A stretch of 64,000 nt of DNA from Hungatella hathewayi (GTDB lineage: Bacteria; Bacillota; Clostridia; Lachnospirales; Lachnospiraceae): the NCBI GenBank assembly GCA_025149285.1, contig CP102274.1, forward strand, positions 640,501 through 704,500. The letters run 5' to 3'. Shown in pieces: positions 14,677-23,459 of this stretch. The position numbers and the translations under genes are program-made. The notes beneath the pieces are model-generated. The model saw only the letters and a program-made list of their open reading frames with translations, was not told the DNA's origin and searched no databases. Every line of letters starts with the position of its first letter. The first letter of the stretch is position 1.

Positions 14677-16919
14677 TTTATTACGGAACAGAGGAGAAGG
14701 AAAAGGAAAAGGGGTTTCGCTTTTACGAACCGGAGAGGAATCCCGATTACAACAAAAAGACAGAGGCCGTTTTCGCACAATGCAATGGTTTTCTGGGCGT
14801 TCGGGCGTCTTTCGAGACGAAGCAGCTGGATGAGTCGAGGGGGACCTTCATCTGTGGTCTGTACCATAAGGCAGGTATTCACGAGGTGACGGAACTGGTC
14901 AACTGCCCGGATGTCACCGAATTCAGAATAAGAATTAATGGGGAGAATCTGCGGTTGGATTCATGCTGTCTGACGGAGTACGAGCGGTCTCTGTATACAA
15001 GGTACGGAGAACTGGAGAGCCGGATCGGTTGTGAGATGAAGTCTGCCGGAGGCGTACATCTTACAGCAAGACGGTTTGCCTCCGCGGACAACAGGCGGCT
15101 GTTTTGTCATCAGCTGGAAATATCCTGTGAGGAAGGCGGAGTTCTTGAACTTTCCACCGGAATCAACGGACAGATTACAAACAGCGGAGTGGCTCATTTT
15201 GACCGCATGGAAGCGAGGGTGTTTGAACATTGCCGGATGTTCCTTGAATGCGGCTGCGATGACGGGCAGATACTATCCGTTATGACCGTCTGCAGCACGG
15301 GGGAGAGCCGGGAATCTGCGGCATTTCATCTGGAGCGAAGAGCGGTTTATCAGGATTTTAAAAAGGAACTGCAGCCTGGAGAAGTGTGGACAATCAGTAA
15401 ATATACGCTGTTTGATGTGGAAAACAGGAAAGAATCTTCCGGGAAGACGGACGGGCAGGTTCTGGTGGAGATGACTGATGTACTGGCTGAAGCGTTGAAG
15501 GCCGGCTATGGTGAATTGAACCGCCGGCACAGAGATGCATTCGAACGTTTCTGGGATATGGCGGCCATTGAGATTACCGGGGCTGCAAAAGAAGAACGGG
15601 CAGCCGTTGAATTTGCAGAGTATCATCTGGCCGGCATGGTTCCATGGGAGGGAGATTCCTGCAGCATAGCAGCCAAGGGACTGACTGGAGAGGGCTATAA
15701 GGGTCATGTTTTCTGGGATACAGAGATCTTCATCATGCCTTTTTTTATACAGATGTTCCCGGAGACGGCACGCAATCTGCTGCTTTACCGGTACCGTGGT
15801 CTGGCAGGAGCACGAAAAAAGGCGGAAGAGTACGGTTATTCCGGAGCCATGTATCCCTGGGAGGCAGCGGCATCCGGTGAGGAGGAGACTCCCCTGTACG
15901 CGGCAATCGACATTCATACAGGAAAGGCTGCGAAGGTATGGTCCGGAATCAAAGAACATCATGTGACTGCTGATATCATCTATGGTCTGATCTCCTATTA
16001 CCGGGCCACCGGCGACCGGAATTTCATGGATCAGTACGGCTGCCGGATGATACTGGAGACTGCTGTATTCTGGTACAGCAGAGCCGTGTGGAACGGGGAT
16101 AAAAGACGCTTTGAGATCAGGGATGTGATCGGCCCGGATGAATATACAGAGCATGTGGACAACAACGCGTATACCAATTATATGGCCTTTGAAAACGTAA
16201 AAGCGGCAGGACAGGTGCTGGCCTCCTGGGACAATCCCCTGGCAGATTCCTGTCGGAAAGAGGGATGGAGTGAGCGTTTTGACCATTTTCTGCGGCATCT
16301 CTATCTGCCGGAACCGAATGAGGAGAAACTTATTCCGCAGGATGATACCTTTCTCAGTAAAAAGAAGCTTTCCAATATTGAGAAATACAGGAACGCGGAT
16401 GTACGCCAGCTGATCTTAAAAGATTACAGCAGGAACCAGGTGGTGGACATGCAGGTATTAAAACAGGCGGATGTAGTTATGTTGTTAGAACTTCTGCCGG
16501 AACGGTTTGACGCTGAAACGGTTAAGAAAAACGTGGAGTATTATGAGGCGCTGAACACCCATGATTCTTCACTGAGTCTCTGTGCTCACGCAGAGGCGGA
16601 GGCAGTGATCGGGGAAATGGATAAGGCAGTGGGATTTTTCCATCAGGCGATGGAGATCGATCTGGGCATGAGTTATAAGGATTCCGCAGAAGGCATACAC
16701 GCTGCATCACTGGGTGGAATCGTCAACTGCATCCTGCGGGGGTTTGCAGGGATAAAAACAGATGGAAACATGTTCCGGTTCACTCCTCATCTGCCGGATC
16801 ACTGGCAGTCCATACGTTTTTCATTTATGGATCACGGAAGAAAAAAAACGGCGGTGGTGACCAGTGAGGGAGCGGCCGTGACGGCGGAGGAAGATGATGA
16901 TACAGGCGTTTATATTTGA
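14673..16919 (+). CDS. GH65 disaccharide phosphorylase, kojibiose-phosphorylase (YcjT) type
   Basis: The protein has 748 residues, the usual GH65 length. It has an N-terminal beta-sandwich (ERNPDYNKKTEAVFAQCNGFLGVRASFE), an (alpha/alpha)6 barrel with KGLTGEGYKGHVFWDTEIFIMP, and the catalytic block DVIGPDEYTEHVDNNAYTN in which Glu490 is the expected general acid. GH65 phosphorylases invert the anomeric centre and release beta-glucose 1-phosphate from kojibiose, maltose, trehalose or nigerose. The beta-phosphoglucomutase gene that overlaps its 3' end fits this product. The YcjT position favours kojibiose-type alpha-1,2 linkages, but specificity within GH65 cannot be read with certainty. The enzyme is cytoplasmic; no signal peptide is seen. 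Confidence 0.9.
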   Translation: MIYYGTEEKEKEKGFRFYEPERNPDYNKKTEAVFAQCNGFLGVRASFETKQLDESRGTFICGLYHKAGIHEVTELVNCPDVTEFRIRINGENLRLDSCCLTEYERSLYTRYGELESRIGCEMKSAGGVHLTARRFASADNRRLFCHQLEISCEEGGVLELSTGINGQITNSGVAHFDRMEARVFEHCRMFLECGCDDGQILSVMTVCSTGESRESAAFHLERRAVYQDFKKELQPGEVWTISKYTLFDVENRKESSGKTDGQVLVEMTDVLAEALKAGYGELNRRHRDAFERFWDMAAIEITGAAKEERAAVEFAEYHLAGMVPWEGDSCSIAAKGLTGEGYKGHVFWDTEIFIMPFFIQMFPETARNLLLYRYRGLAGARKKAEEYGYSGAMYPWEAAASGEEETPLYAAIDIHTGKAAKVWSGIKEHHVTADIIYGLISYYRATGDRNFMDQYGCRMILETAVFWYSRAVWNGDKRRFEIRDVIGPDEYTEHVDNNAYTNYMAFENVKAAGQVLASWDNPLADSCRKEGWSERFDHFLRHLYLPEPNEEKLIPQDDTFLSKKKLSNIEKYRNADVRQLILKDYSRNQVVDMQVLKQADVVMLLELLPERFDAETVKKNVEYYEALNTHDSSLSLCAHAEAEAVIGEMDKAVGFFHQAMEIDLGMSYKDSAEGIHAASLGGIVNCILRGFAGIKTDGNMFRFTPHLPDHWQSIRFSFMDHGRKKTAVVTSEGAAVTAEEDDDTGVYI

Positions 16920-17547
16920 TCTGGATGGCGTGGTGGTGGATACGGCGAAATACCATTATCAGGCATGGAAGGAACTGGCCGGAGAGCTGGGCTTCGATTT
17001 CCCGGAGGCGGAAGGTGAACGGCTGAAAGGTGTGAGCCGGATGGATTCCCTGGAGATTGTACTGGAGTCGGGAAGGATAACCGGACTGACGGCAGAGGAA
17101 AAGAAAAGGCTTGCGGACCGGAAAAATAAGAGTTATCTCACTTATATCAACCGCCTGGATGAGAGGGAGATCCTTCCGGGTATCCTTAAATTCCTGAAAA
17201 AAATCAGGGCGGAGGGGTATAAGACTGCGCTGGGATCGGCGAGCAAAAGCGGAGGCATGATCCTTCAGAAACTGGGAATCGCAGATCTGTTTGATGTCAT
17301 CGTGGATGGCCTCTCAATTGTGAAGGCGAAGCCTGATCCGGAGGTGTTTTTAGCGGCGGCTGCAAAGCTTGGTGCGGATCCGGGAAACTGTATTGTGATA
17401 GAAGATGCGCAGGCAGGCGTACTGGCGGCCAAAAACGGCGGTATGCACTGTATTGGAATTGGCAGCGAAGAAATTCTTAAGGGTGCGGACGTAGTTCTGG
17501 AACATACAGGACTCCTCCCAAACGTGAATTACCGGGCACTCTTTTGA
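16897..17547 (+). CDS. pgmB: beta-phosphoglucomutase (HAD family)
   Basis: The protein has 216 residues. HAD motif I is IFDLDGVVVDTAKYH (nucleophile Asp8 and acid/base Asp10), followed by the cap residue pattern KGVSRMDSLE typical of beta-PGM. Motif II is GSASKS, the conserved Lys lies in IVKAKPDPEVF and the metal-binding acids are in VIEDAQAGV. The enzyme converts beta-glucose 1-phosphate to glucose 6-phosphate, completing the GH65 step. The gene overlaps the end of the GH65 gene by 23 bp. ATG 16897 is favoured over ATG 16894 because GGAGG ends 6 nt before it. It corresponds to ycjU of E. coli. Confidence 0.92.
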   Translation: MIQAFIFDLDGVVVDTAKYHYQAWKELAGELGFDFPEAEGERLKGVSRMDSLEIVLESGRITGLTAEEKKRLADRKNKSYLTYINRLDEREILPGILKFLKKIRAEGYKTALGSASKSGGMILQKLGIADLFDVIVDGLSIVKAKPDPEVFLAAAAKLGADPGNCIVIEDAQAGVLAAKNGGMHCIGIGSEEILKGADVVLEHTGLLPNVNYRALF

Positions 17548-17569
17548 TGTCCTGGAAAGCGGGGATCAC

Positions 17570-18652
17570 ATGTACGAAAATTATCTGAATACAGAGAATG
17601 CTCAGAAGATTGCAGATGGAATTATGAAAATCATTCCCTGTAACATCAACATTACTGATACGGCCGGAGAGATCCTTGCGAGCGGAGATAAAAGCACTCT
17701 CGGAACTCTTCACAAAGGGGCGCTGACCGCGCTGAAGCGGAAGGAAGCCTATGTAATATATGAGAACACTCCAACGGAGCAGAGAGGAATCTGCCTTCCA
17801 ATCATCTACAATAACAGTATTCTGGGGGTGATCGCCATAGGCGGGGACGTTGAGGAAGTGATGCCAATCGGCCAGATCTGCTTATCCATAGCGGTTCTTA
17901 CCATTGAAAACCGCCTGCTGAGCGATATGTCCTCCATTAAGGAAAGCCGGCTGAAGGATTTCCTGTATGAATGGATCAGTCTAAGCAGAGAACAGTACGA
18001 TGACGCGTTTTACGATCAGGCAGCGTACTTAGGCATTGATATGAAAATTCCAAGGACGGCTGTCGTCATAACCAGCAGCAGGATCCGCTACAGTATTATA
18101 GAAACCATAAAGAGCCATCTGGCAGCAGGAGAGTATATCGTGCGTCAGGGTATGGAGGAGGTTCTTATTCTGTTCCGGTCAGATAAACGGCTGAAATCAC
18201 GTCTGGAAAAAATACTGGATATCAGCAAAGACCTGGAGAACTGTTACATTGGCGAATCAGACATAATTGCCAGCAGGACGACGAATTCCGTTATGCAGAC
18301 GTTTCACATTGCCAGAGCGTTAAATATACGCAGACGGATTCTGTGCTACCATGAGGTTTCCCTGGAATGCCTTCTGAATAATGTAGAAGTGACCAGGGAG
18401 CTGGAGGAGATTTTAAAGCTTTTAAAGGAGCGGGACGTGGACGGCGTCTTAAAAGAGACGATAGCCGCTTACGTGGAAGATAACGACAACTATGCCCAGA
18501 TCTGCGACAAGCTGCATATTCACCGCAATACGTTAAACTATCGCCTTGCAAAGATCGAGGAACTGCTGAACCGGAACCCAAGGCGGGCGAAAGACTTGAT
18601 GATGCTCTATATCGCCGTAATTAAAATGGGTGGAAATAAAGAAAAACGGTAG
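17570..18652 (+). CDS. CdaR-family (sugar-diacid type) transcriptional regulator
   Basis: The protein has 360 residues. The N-terminal diacid-recognition domain begins NTENAQKIADGIMKIIPCNINITDTAGEI, the family start, and continues to LGVIAIGGDVEEVMPIGQIC. The C-terminal PucR/CdaR HTH is YAQICDKLHIHRNTLNYRLAKIEELLNRNPR (about residues 308-338). In E. coli CdaR controls glucarate, galactarate and glycerate use and is reported to respond to glycerate. It has no counterpart in the E. coli ycj cluster. Its place here suggests that an acid such as glycerate is released by the pathway. A palindromic candidate site starts at the first base after its stop codon. It starts 22 bp after pgmB. Confidence 0.88.
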   Translation: MYENYLNTENAQKIADGIMKIIPCNINITDTAGEILASGDKSTLGTLHKGALTALKRKEAYVIYENTPTEQRGICLPIIYNNSILGVIAIGGDVEEVMPIGQICLSIAVLTIENRLLSDMSSIKESRLKDFLYEWISLSREQYDDAFYDQAAYLGIDMKIPRTAVVITSSRIRYSIIETIKSHLAAGEYIVRQGMEEVLILFRSDKRLKSRLEKILDISKDLENCYIGESDIIASRTTNSVMQTFHIARALNIRRRILCYHEVSLECLLNNVEVTRELEEILKLLKERDVDGVLKETIAAYVEDNDNYAQICDKLHIHRNTLNYRLAKIEELLNRNPRRAKDLMMLYIAVIKMGGNKEKR

Positions 18653-18668
18653 TTGTGCAAATGCACAA
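18653..18668 (+). promoter_or_regulatory. 16-bp palindrome upstream of the ABC-transporter promoter
   Basis: TTGTGCAAATGCACAA is a perfect 7-2-7 palindrome starting just after the cdaR-type stop codon and ending 30 bp before the -35 at 18699. It is identical in both arms to the site at 10538-10553. A half-site TTGTGCAAAA recurs at 20123. Confidence 0.7.
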
Positions 18669-18698
18669 AAGCGAGGTTCGGGTTTGGGCGCTGCCACA

Positions 18699-18727
18699 TT
18701 GTAGTGTGAATATTGGAATGTTATAAT
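18699..18727 (+). promoter_or_regulatory. promoter of the sugar ABC-transporter genes
   Basis: TTGTAG (18699-18704), 17 bp, TATAAT (18722-18727). The weak -35 is in keeping with an activator-dependent promoter. Confidence 0.65.
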
Positions 18728-18761
18728 GTTATCATCAACAAATGGTAAAGGAGAGGGAATA

Positions 18762-20117
18762 ATGAAAAAAAACTTAACGAAAAAATTAGCGGCACTTGGA
18801 CTGGCGGTAATTACGACGGCGAGTATGGCGGGATGCTCATCAAAACCGGCAGAGACAAAGGCTCCCGAGACGACAACGGCTGCTGCAGCCGGAGCGGAGA
18901 GTACGGAGGCACCGGCCACGGAAGCTGCAAAGAAAGAGGCCGGCGGTTCTGACGTTTTAAAGGTTACATACAGCGGAACTCCGGAAATTCATGAGAAGCA
19001 GTATTTAATGGACACCTTCTTTAAAAACTTCGAGGAGGAAAATAACTGCACCGTTGAGGTGGATTTCGTGGCCCAGGCAGATGCGGTTAAGAAGATCCAG
19101 TCGGAACAGGAAGGGAAGAATTACATAACCGATATTATTTATGCAGACACGGCAAACATGGCGCCATATGTGAACGGCGGCTGGATGCAGGATATTACGG
19201 AACTGGTTAACAGCACAGGCTCCACTTACACTCAGATGTTTGACAACACAACAAATAAAGACGGCGTACGCTACTTCGTTCCATTCACTTTTGATGTATA
19301 TGTGACCTGCGCAAATAAGAAGGCTCTGGATTACCTTCCGGACGGCCTTACAGAAGAGGATGTAGTCTCTGGTATTACATGGGAACAGTACGCTGACTGG
19401 GCGGTTGCAATTGCGGCCGGTGAGGGGGAAGGAAAGACCATGATGCCTGCCAACTTAACAAGCTCCCAGCTGTTATACCCGATGGGAGGAATGAGCCTGG
19501 CTTACGGCGGCGGATTCCCGGAATTTACATCTGATGGTTTTAAAGACGCGCTTGGCATTATCGCACAGATCGCGGCAGGCGATGGATTCTACGCAGAGCA
19601 GGATCAGTACACTGCACCGACAGATCCGTTAAACAGCGGCGATGTATGGCTGACATTTGCACATATGGCTCCTGTGGGTACAAGCTACAACGCAGCTCCC
19701 AACAACTTTGTAATCGGCGCAGCGCCTAAAGGCAGCAAGGGGGCGGGCTCCACGTCCGGCGCATGGTGCTACGGTATTGCCCAGGGCGCTCCAAATCAGG
19801 AACTGGCGGAGAAATTTATCAACTACATTGCAGATCCGGAAGTAAACTATGAATTTTGCTCCAACTATGGCGGATCCTTAAGCCCGATCGAAGAGGTTGG
19901 CGACATTCTGGAGTCCAGCGACGTAGTTATGAGAGCCGGTATTGAGATGCTGAAGACCACGATCGTTACCGGTGTTCCGGCATCAGAGTATTCCGACTGG
20001 AACGCAGTAAAACTGCTTTACGGTGATATTTTTAACGACGTATTAAAGAATAAAGCAGTTCCTGGAGATGATTACCTTGCAGAAGAGCAGAGTAAGCTGG
20101 AAGCATTGAAGAATTAA
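18762..20117 (+). CDS. sugar ABC transporter substrate-binding lipoprotein (YcjN position)
   Basis: The protein has 451 residues. It has an N-terminal signal peptide and lipobox MAGC with Cys near residue 24, then a Thr/Ala/Glu-rich linker typical of lipoproteins tethered to a Gram-positive membrane. The mature part has the family-1 solute-binding fold (TFFKNFEEENNCTVEVDF, DIIYADTANMAPYVNGGWMQDI, GAWCYGIAQGAPNQELAEKF). It should deliver an oligosaccharide to the two permeases downstream. ATG 18762 after GGAGAGGG is chosen over an upstream in-frame ATG at 18726, which lies at the -10 box. A terminator-like hairpin after the gene should give more binding protein than permease. Confidence 0.93.
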   Translation: MKKNLTKKLAALGLAVITTASMAGCSSKPAETKAPETTTAAAAGAESTEAPATEAAKKEAGGSDVLKVTYSGTPEIHEKQYLMDTFFKNFEEENNCTVEVDFVAQADAVKKIQSEQEGKNYITDIIYADTANMAPYVNGGWMQDITELVNSTGSTYTQMFDNTTNKDGVRYFVPFTFDVYVTCANKKALDYLPDGLTEEDVVSGITWEQYADWAVAIAAGEGEGKTMMPANLTSSQLLYPMGGMSLAYGGGFPEFTSDGFKDALGIIAQIAAGDGFYAEQDQYTAPTDPLNSGDVWLTFAHMAPVGTSYNAAPNNFVIGAAPKGSKGAGSTSGAWCYGIAQGAPNQELAEKFINYIADPEVNYEFCSNYGGSLSPIEEVGDILESSDVVMRAGIEMLKTTIVTGVPASEYSDWNAVKLLYGDIFNDVLKNKAVPGDDYLAEEQSKLEALKN

Positions 20118-20130
20118 TTAATTGTGCAAA

Positions 20131-20186
20131 AGCCTGGAAAGCTGCGGTGTGGGTATGATCTTCACCGGGTATTTTCCAGGCTTTTT
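20131..20186 (+). terminator. partial terminator between binding protein and permease genes
   Basis: AGCCTGGAAA (20131-20140) pairs with TTTCCAGGCT (20173-20182) and TTTTT follows. The 180-bp gap 20118-20297 contains no gene. Read-through is expected because the permeases have no clear promoter of their own. Confidence 0.8.
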
Positions 20187-20297
20187 CTGTGACAGGGGAG
20201 TGCGCCTGTCCGGTGCGCGAGCCTGGCTCTCCAGCTCTTTATGGTCCAATAGTAAAGTACAGACAGGTTCGCCTGCCTGAAGGAATGGGGGATTTAT

Positions 20298-21248
20298 TTG
20301 AACGAGAACGATTCAAAACAGACGATAAAGAAAACGATATTCAGTAAAAAAAGCATTCCCTATCTGCTTTTGCTCCCGGCATTCCTCTTTTATGCAGTAT
20401 TCTGGCTGCTTCCGGTGCTTTCGGGGGTAAAAGAGGTTTTTACTGATTTTGACGGCAATTTCACACTTCTGGGCAATTTTAAACTGATGGCCCAGTCCGA
20501 TTTAATCGGCCCGGCAATTTTTAATACTGCAACCTTTGCGGCAGTCTCCGTGATGCTTCAATATTTTCTGGCGCTTCTCTTAGCCGTACTCCTTTCAAGA
20601 AAGTTTAAAAGCTCCAAGCTTTTGATGTTTATTTCCATGATTCCCATGGCCATCACCCCGACCGCAGTGGCGATTCTCTGGAAAACGGGACTGGTCAGAG
20701 ATGGCTGGATCAACACCGTTTTGATCGGATTACACCTGATTGACAAACCTATTGTCTTTATGGGGGCGGAGGGAATGTCCGCAGTCTTCCTGATCATCCT
20801 GATCGACACCTGGACCGTAACCCCTTCCGTCATGATTATTTTAATTGCAGGACTTCAGGGGGTACAGAGAGAGTTAAAAGAGGCGGCTTACTTATTCGGA
20901 GCTAATAAATGGCAGACCTTTAAGGATATTGTGATTCCAATCTTAAAGCCGTCTATTACCACGTCAATTATTATGAGACTGATTGCTGCCATACAGGTAT
21001 GGTCGATTGCGGTTATGGTATTGGGATACAGTAAGGTTCCGTTCCTGGTAGAGCGAATCGCGTTCTACGTGGAAGCCGTACCCGGCGTCAACACGAGCCA
21101 GAAGCTTGCCTTTACCCTGTCCTTCCTCACGACCCTGATCGTATTGTGTGCGACAGTGGTATACTTAAAGGCTTCGAAAGGCGCAGGAGCCGGTTCCCAT
21201 GAAACAGGCAGGAAACGCCCGGCTAAAGTGAAGGAGGCAGCAAAATGA
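20298..21248 (+). CDS. sugar ABC transporter permease, MalF type (YcjO position)
   Basis: The protein has 316 residues and about six membrane segments beginning IPYLLLLPAFLFYAVFWLLP. The inner-membrane EAA loop, which contacts the ATPase, is ELKEAAYLFGANKWQTFKDIVIPIL (about residues 195-219). The C-terminus is basic and cytoplasmic. The start is TTG 20298 after GGGGG; no in-frame ATG fits before the first membrane segment. The 4-bp overlap (ATGA) with the next permease indicates coupled translation. It forms a heterodimer with that permease and works with the UgpC-type ATPase at 22308. Confidence 0.9.
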   Translation: MNENDSKQTIKKTIFSKKSIPYLLLLPAFLFYAVFWLLPVLSGVKEVFTDFDGNFTLLGNFKLMAQSDLIGPAIFNTATFAAVSVMLQYFLALLLAVLLSRKFKSSKLLMFISMIPMAITPTAVAILWKTGLVRDGWINTVLIGLHLIDKPIVFMGAEGMSAVFLIILIDTWTVTPSVMIILIAGLQGVQRELKEAAYLFGANKWQTFKDIVIPILKPSITTSIIMRLIAAIQVWSIAVMVLGYSKVPFLVERIAFYVEAVPGVNTSQKLAFTLSFLTTLIVLCATVVYLKASKGAGAGSHETGRKRPAKVKEAAK

Positions 21249-22288
21249 TGGACAAACTGAATATCGTACAGAAAACTGTTATGGCCCTGATCCTGGCGAC
21301 CATGGTCCTCCTTGTGGCAGTTCCGCTTCTCGCATTTACAACGGTTGCATTTTCCAACTCCGTGGAAATGACAGAATTCCCCAAGAGGCTGATTCCCAAG
21401 CGCACGGTTACCGTCAGGGTGGCTCCCACTCCGGAGGGGGAATTCGAGATTTTCTATGACAGCGGCGAGGGCTATGAATCCATTATCACGACGAAGAGAG
21501 CCTCCAAACTGGAAGCGCACTTTACCAGACAGTATGCAGTAACGGTGCCTGGTGAGGAGCTGGCAGAGGATTTTAAGCAGACTCTTACGAACGGCCCCAT
21601 GGAATTTACCTATAAGAAAGACCTGTTCTATAATTTTAAGACGTTCTTCAGTATCGTGCCCAACGCGGCTGCGGCGCTGAAAAACAGTATCATCGTTTCG
21701 CTCTATACGATACTGATTTCTCTGGGAATCGGCAGTCTTGCCGGGTTCGCCATGGCCAGGTTCCAGTTTAAGTTTAAGGAACAGATTCACGTATCACTTT
21801 TAATCGTCCGAATGTTCCCTGTGGTGGGAATCAGTATTCCTATGGCGATGCTTTTGATTCAGTTTGGCCTGTTTGATACGAGGATCGGCCTGGCTCTTCT
21901 CTATTCCGTTCCTAATATCGCGCTGACGGCATGGATTACCAACAGTATCTTTATCGGAATCAACAAAGAACTGGAAGAAGCCTCCATGATATTTGGAGCG
22001 AACAGTGTACAGACCTTTGCGAAGATTACTCTTCCGCTGGCCTTTCCGGCTTTGGCGGCAAGCTCGATGTATTCATTTTTAACAGCCTGGAATGATACCA
22101 TTTCAGCCCTGATTCTGACCAATAAAAACCAGACACTGTCCCTGGTTGTCTATAAGGCGATCGGAACAACCTCAAGCGGAATCCAATATGCGGCGGCGGG
22201 AAGTATTGTACTTATCCTTCCGGCACTGGTGTTCACATTCATTATCAGAAAATATATCGGTCAGATGTGGGGTGGAGTAGAATTATAG
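21245..22288 (+). CDS. sugar ABC transporter permease, MalG type, with enlarged outer loop (YcjP position)
   Basis: The protein has 347 residues, about 65 more than usual for this subunit (around 280). After TM1 (VMALILATMVLLVAVPLLAF) there is a soluble stretch of roughly 110 residues (about 38-145) before the next membrane segment, where ordinary members have about 40. This extra outside domain is rich in charged residues and beta-prone sequence (TVTVRVAPTPEGEFEIFYDS). The EAA loop is normal: ELEEASMIFGANSVQTFAKITLPLA. The insertion should lie on the outer face next to the binding protein. It could hold the binding protein or recognise a charged substrate; both are guesses. Confidence 0.9.
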   Translation: MMDKLNIVQKTVMALILATMVLLVAVPLLAFTTVAFSNSVEMTEFPKRLIPKRTVTVRVAPTPEGEFEIFYDSGEGYESIITTKRASKLEAHFTRQYAVTVPGEELAEDFKQTLTNGPMEFTYKKDLFYNFKTFFSIVPNAAAALKNSIIVSLYTILISLGIGSLAGFAMARFQFKFKEQIHVSLLIVRMFPVVGISIPMAMLLIQFGLFDTRIGLALLYSVPNIALTAWITNSIFIGINKELEEASMIFGANSVQTFAKITLPLAFPALAASSMYSFLTAWNDTISALILTNKNQTLSLVVYKAIGTTSSGIQYAAAGSIVLILPALVFTFIIRKYIGQMWGGVEL

Positions 22289-22307
22289 TAACGATAGGAG
22301 GAAGCTT

Positions 22308-23411
22308 ATGAGCTATTTGGAAATCAAGAATTTGCAGAAAAAATATACGAAAGATGGTCCGCTGGTTGTTAATAATATGAATTTATCCATTGAGAAGGGG
22401 GAATTCATTGTATTTCTGGGGCCATCCGGCTGCGGTAAGACGACCACCATCCGAATGATATCAGGACTTGAAGACATCAGCGGTGGTGAGATCTTAATCG
22501 ACGGGGAAGATGTAATCGGAAAGAAGCCGAAGGACCGCGGTGTATCCATGATATTCCAGAGTTACGCCATCTGGCCTCACATGACGGTGTTCGATAATAT
22601 CGCCTATCCGTTAAAACTCCAGAAGGTGCCGAAGGCTGAGATCAAAAAGCGTGTGACGGCGGCTGCGGAAGCTACCGATATAGTTGGACTTTTAAACCGT
22701 TATCCGGCACAGATGTCTGGAGGCCAGAGACAGAGGGTTGCCGTATCCAGGGCAATCGTTGTAAAACCGAAGATTTTCCTGATGGATGAACCGCTGTCCA
22801 ATCTGGATGCCAAGCTCCGCGTATCGATGAGAACCGAGCTTAAGAATATTCATATCCAGCAGAATTCTACCAGCATTTTTGTTACCCATGACCAGTCTGA
22901 GGCTATGAGCCTTGCAGACAGAATCGTAGTCATGTATAAGGGCAAGATCGAACAGATCGGTACGCCCATGGAGGTGTATCAGGACAGTGCGACCAGATTT
23001 GTCGCGGAGTTTATCGGCACACCGCCGACCAATTTCTTTGTCACAAAGATTGAAAAAACGGCCGATGGTCTGATGGCTGTAAATGACAGTATTCATTATC
23101 AGGTCCCGGATTCCTTAAGGGATGCGCTTTTGCCGTATGCAGGCAAAGAGGTGGATTTGGGTGTGAGACCGGAATATATCGATCTGTCCTTTTCCATGGA
23201 ACGGACAAAAGGTTATTTATGTGACACCGTAATTGATTTTGTAGAACCTCAGGGATCTCATGCAATCCTGATTACCAGGATAGGCGGAAATGAAGTAAAG
23301 ATTCATACCACTGCCTACATGGAAATGGCACCGAAGACCAATGTGGCATTAAACGTTAAGGATGACAAGGTTATGTTTTTTGACCGCAGCACGTCTTTCC
23401 GTATTAAGTAA
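22308..23411 (+). CDS. UgpC/MsmX-type sugar ABC transporter ATPase (YcjV position)
   Basis: The protein has 367 residues. Walker A is GPSGCGKTTT (about residues 38-47), the ABC signature MSGGQRQRVAVSRAI and Walker B FLMDEPLSNLDAKLR. The Q-loop is IFQSYAIWPHM and the switch His is FVTHDQSEAMSLADR. A C-terminal TOBE/OB-type domain (about residues 235-367) is present, as in carbohydrate CUT1 ATPases. AGGAGGAAGC precedes ATG 22308. MsmX-type ATPases often serve several CUT1 permease pairs. This one may also energise the ABC permeases at 58.2-60.0 kb, which have no ATPase gene next to them. Confidence 0.93.
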   Translation: MSYLEIKNLQKKYTKDGPLVVNNMNLSIEKGEFIVFLGPSGCGKTTTIRMISGLEDISGGEILIDGEDVIGKKPKDRGVSMIFQSYAIWPHMTVFDNIAYPLKLQKVPKAEIKKRVTAAAEATDIVGLLNRYPAQMSGGQRQRVAVSRAIVVKPKIFLMDEPLSNLDAKLRVSMRTELKNIHIQQNSTSIFVTHDQSEAMSLADRIVVMYKGKIEQIGTPMEVYQDSATRFVAEFIGTPPTNFFVTKIEKTADGLMAVNDSIHYQVPDSLRDALLPYAGKEVDLGVRPEYIDLSFSMERTKGYLCDTVIDFVEPQGSHAILITRIGGNEVKIHTTAYMEMAPKTNVALNVKDDKVMFFDRSTSFRIK

Positions 23412-23459
23412 GAAACAGATAAGTGAGGAAACCGTAAAGCGGTGGAAAGAGGATTCAAT

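Noticed and set aside
15273..16298. Long minus-strand open frame (341 residues)
   Set aside because: It lies entirely within the GH65 gene, which has catalytic motifs; it has no ribosome site or family features.
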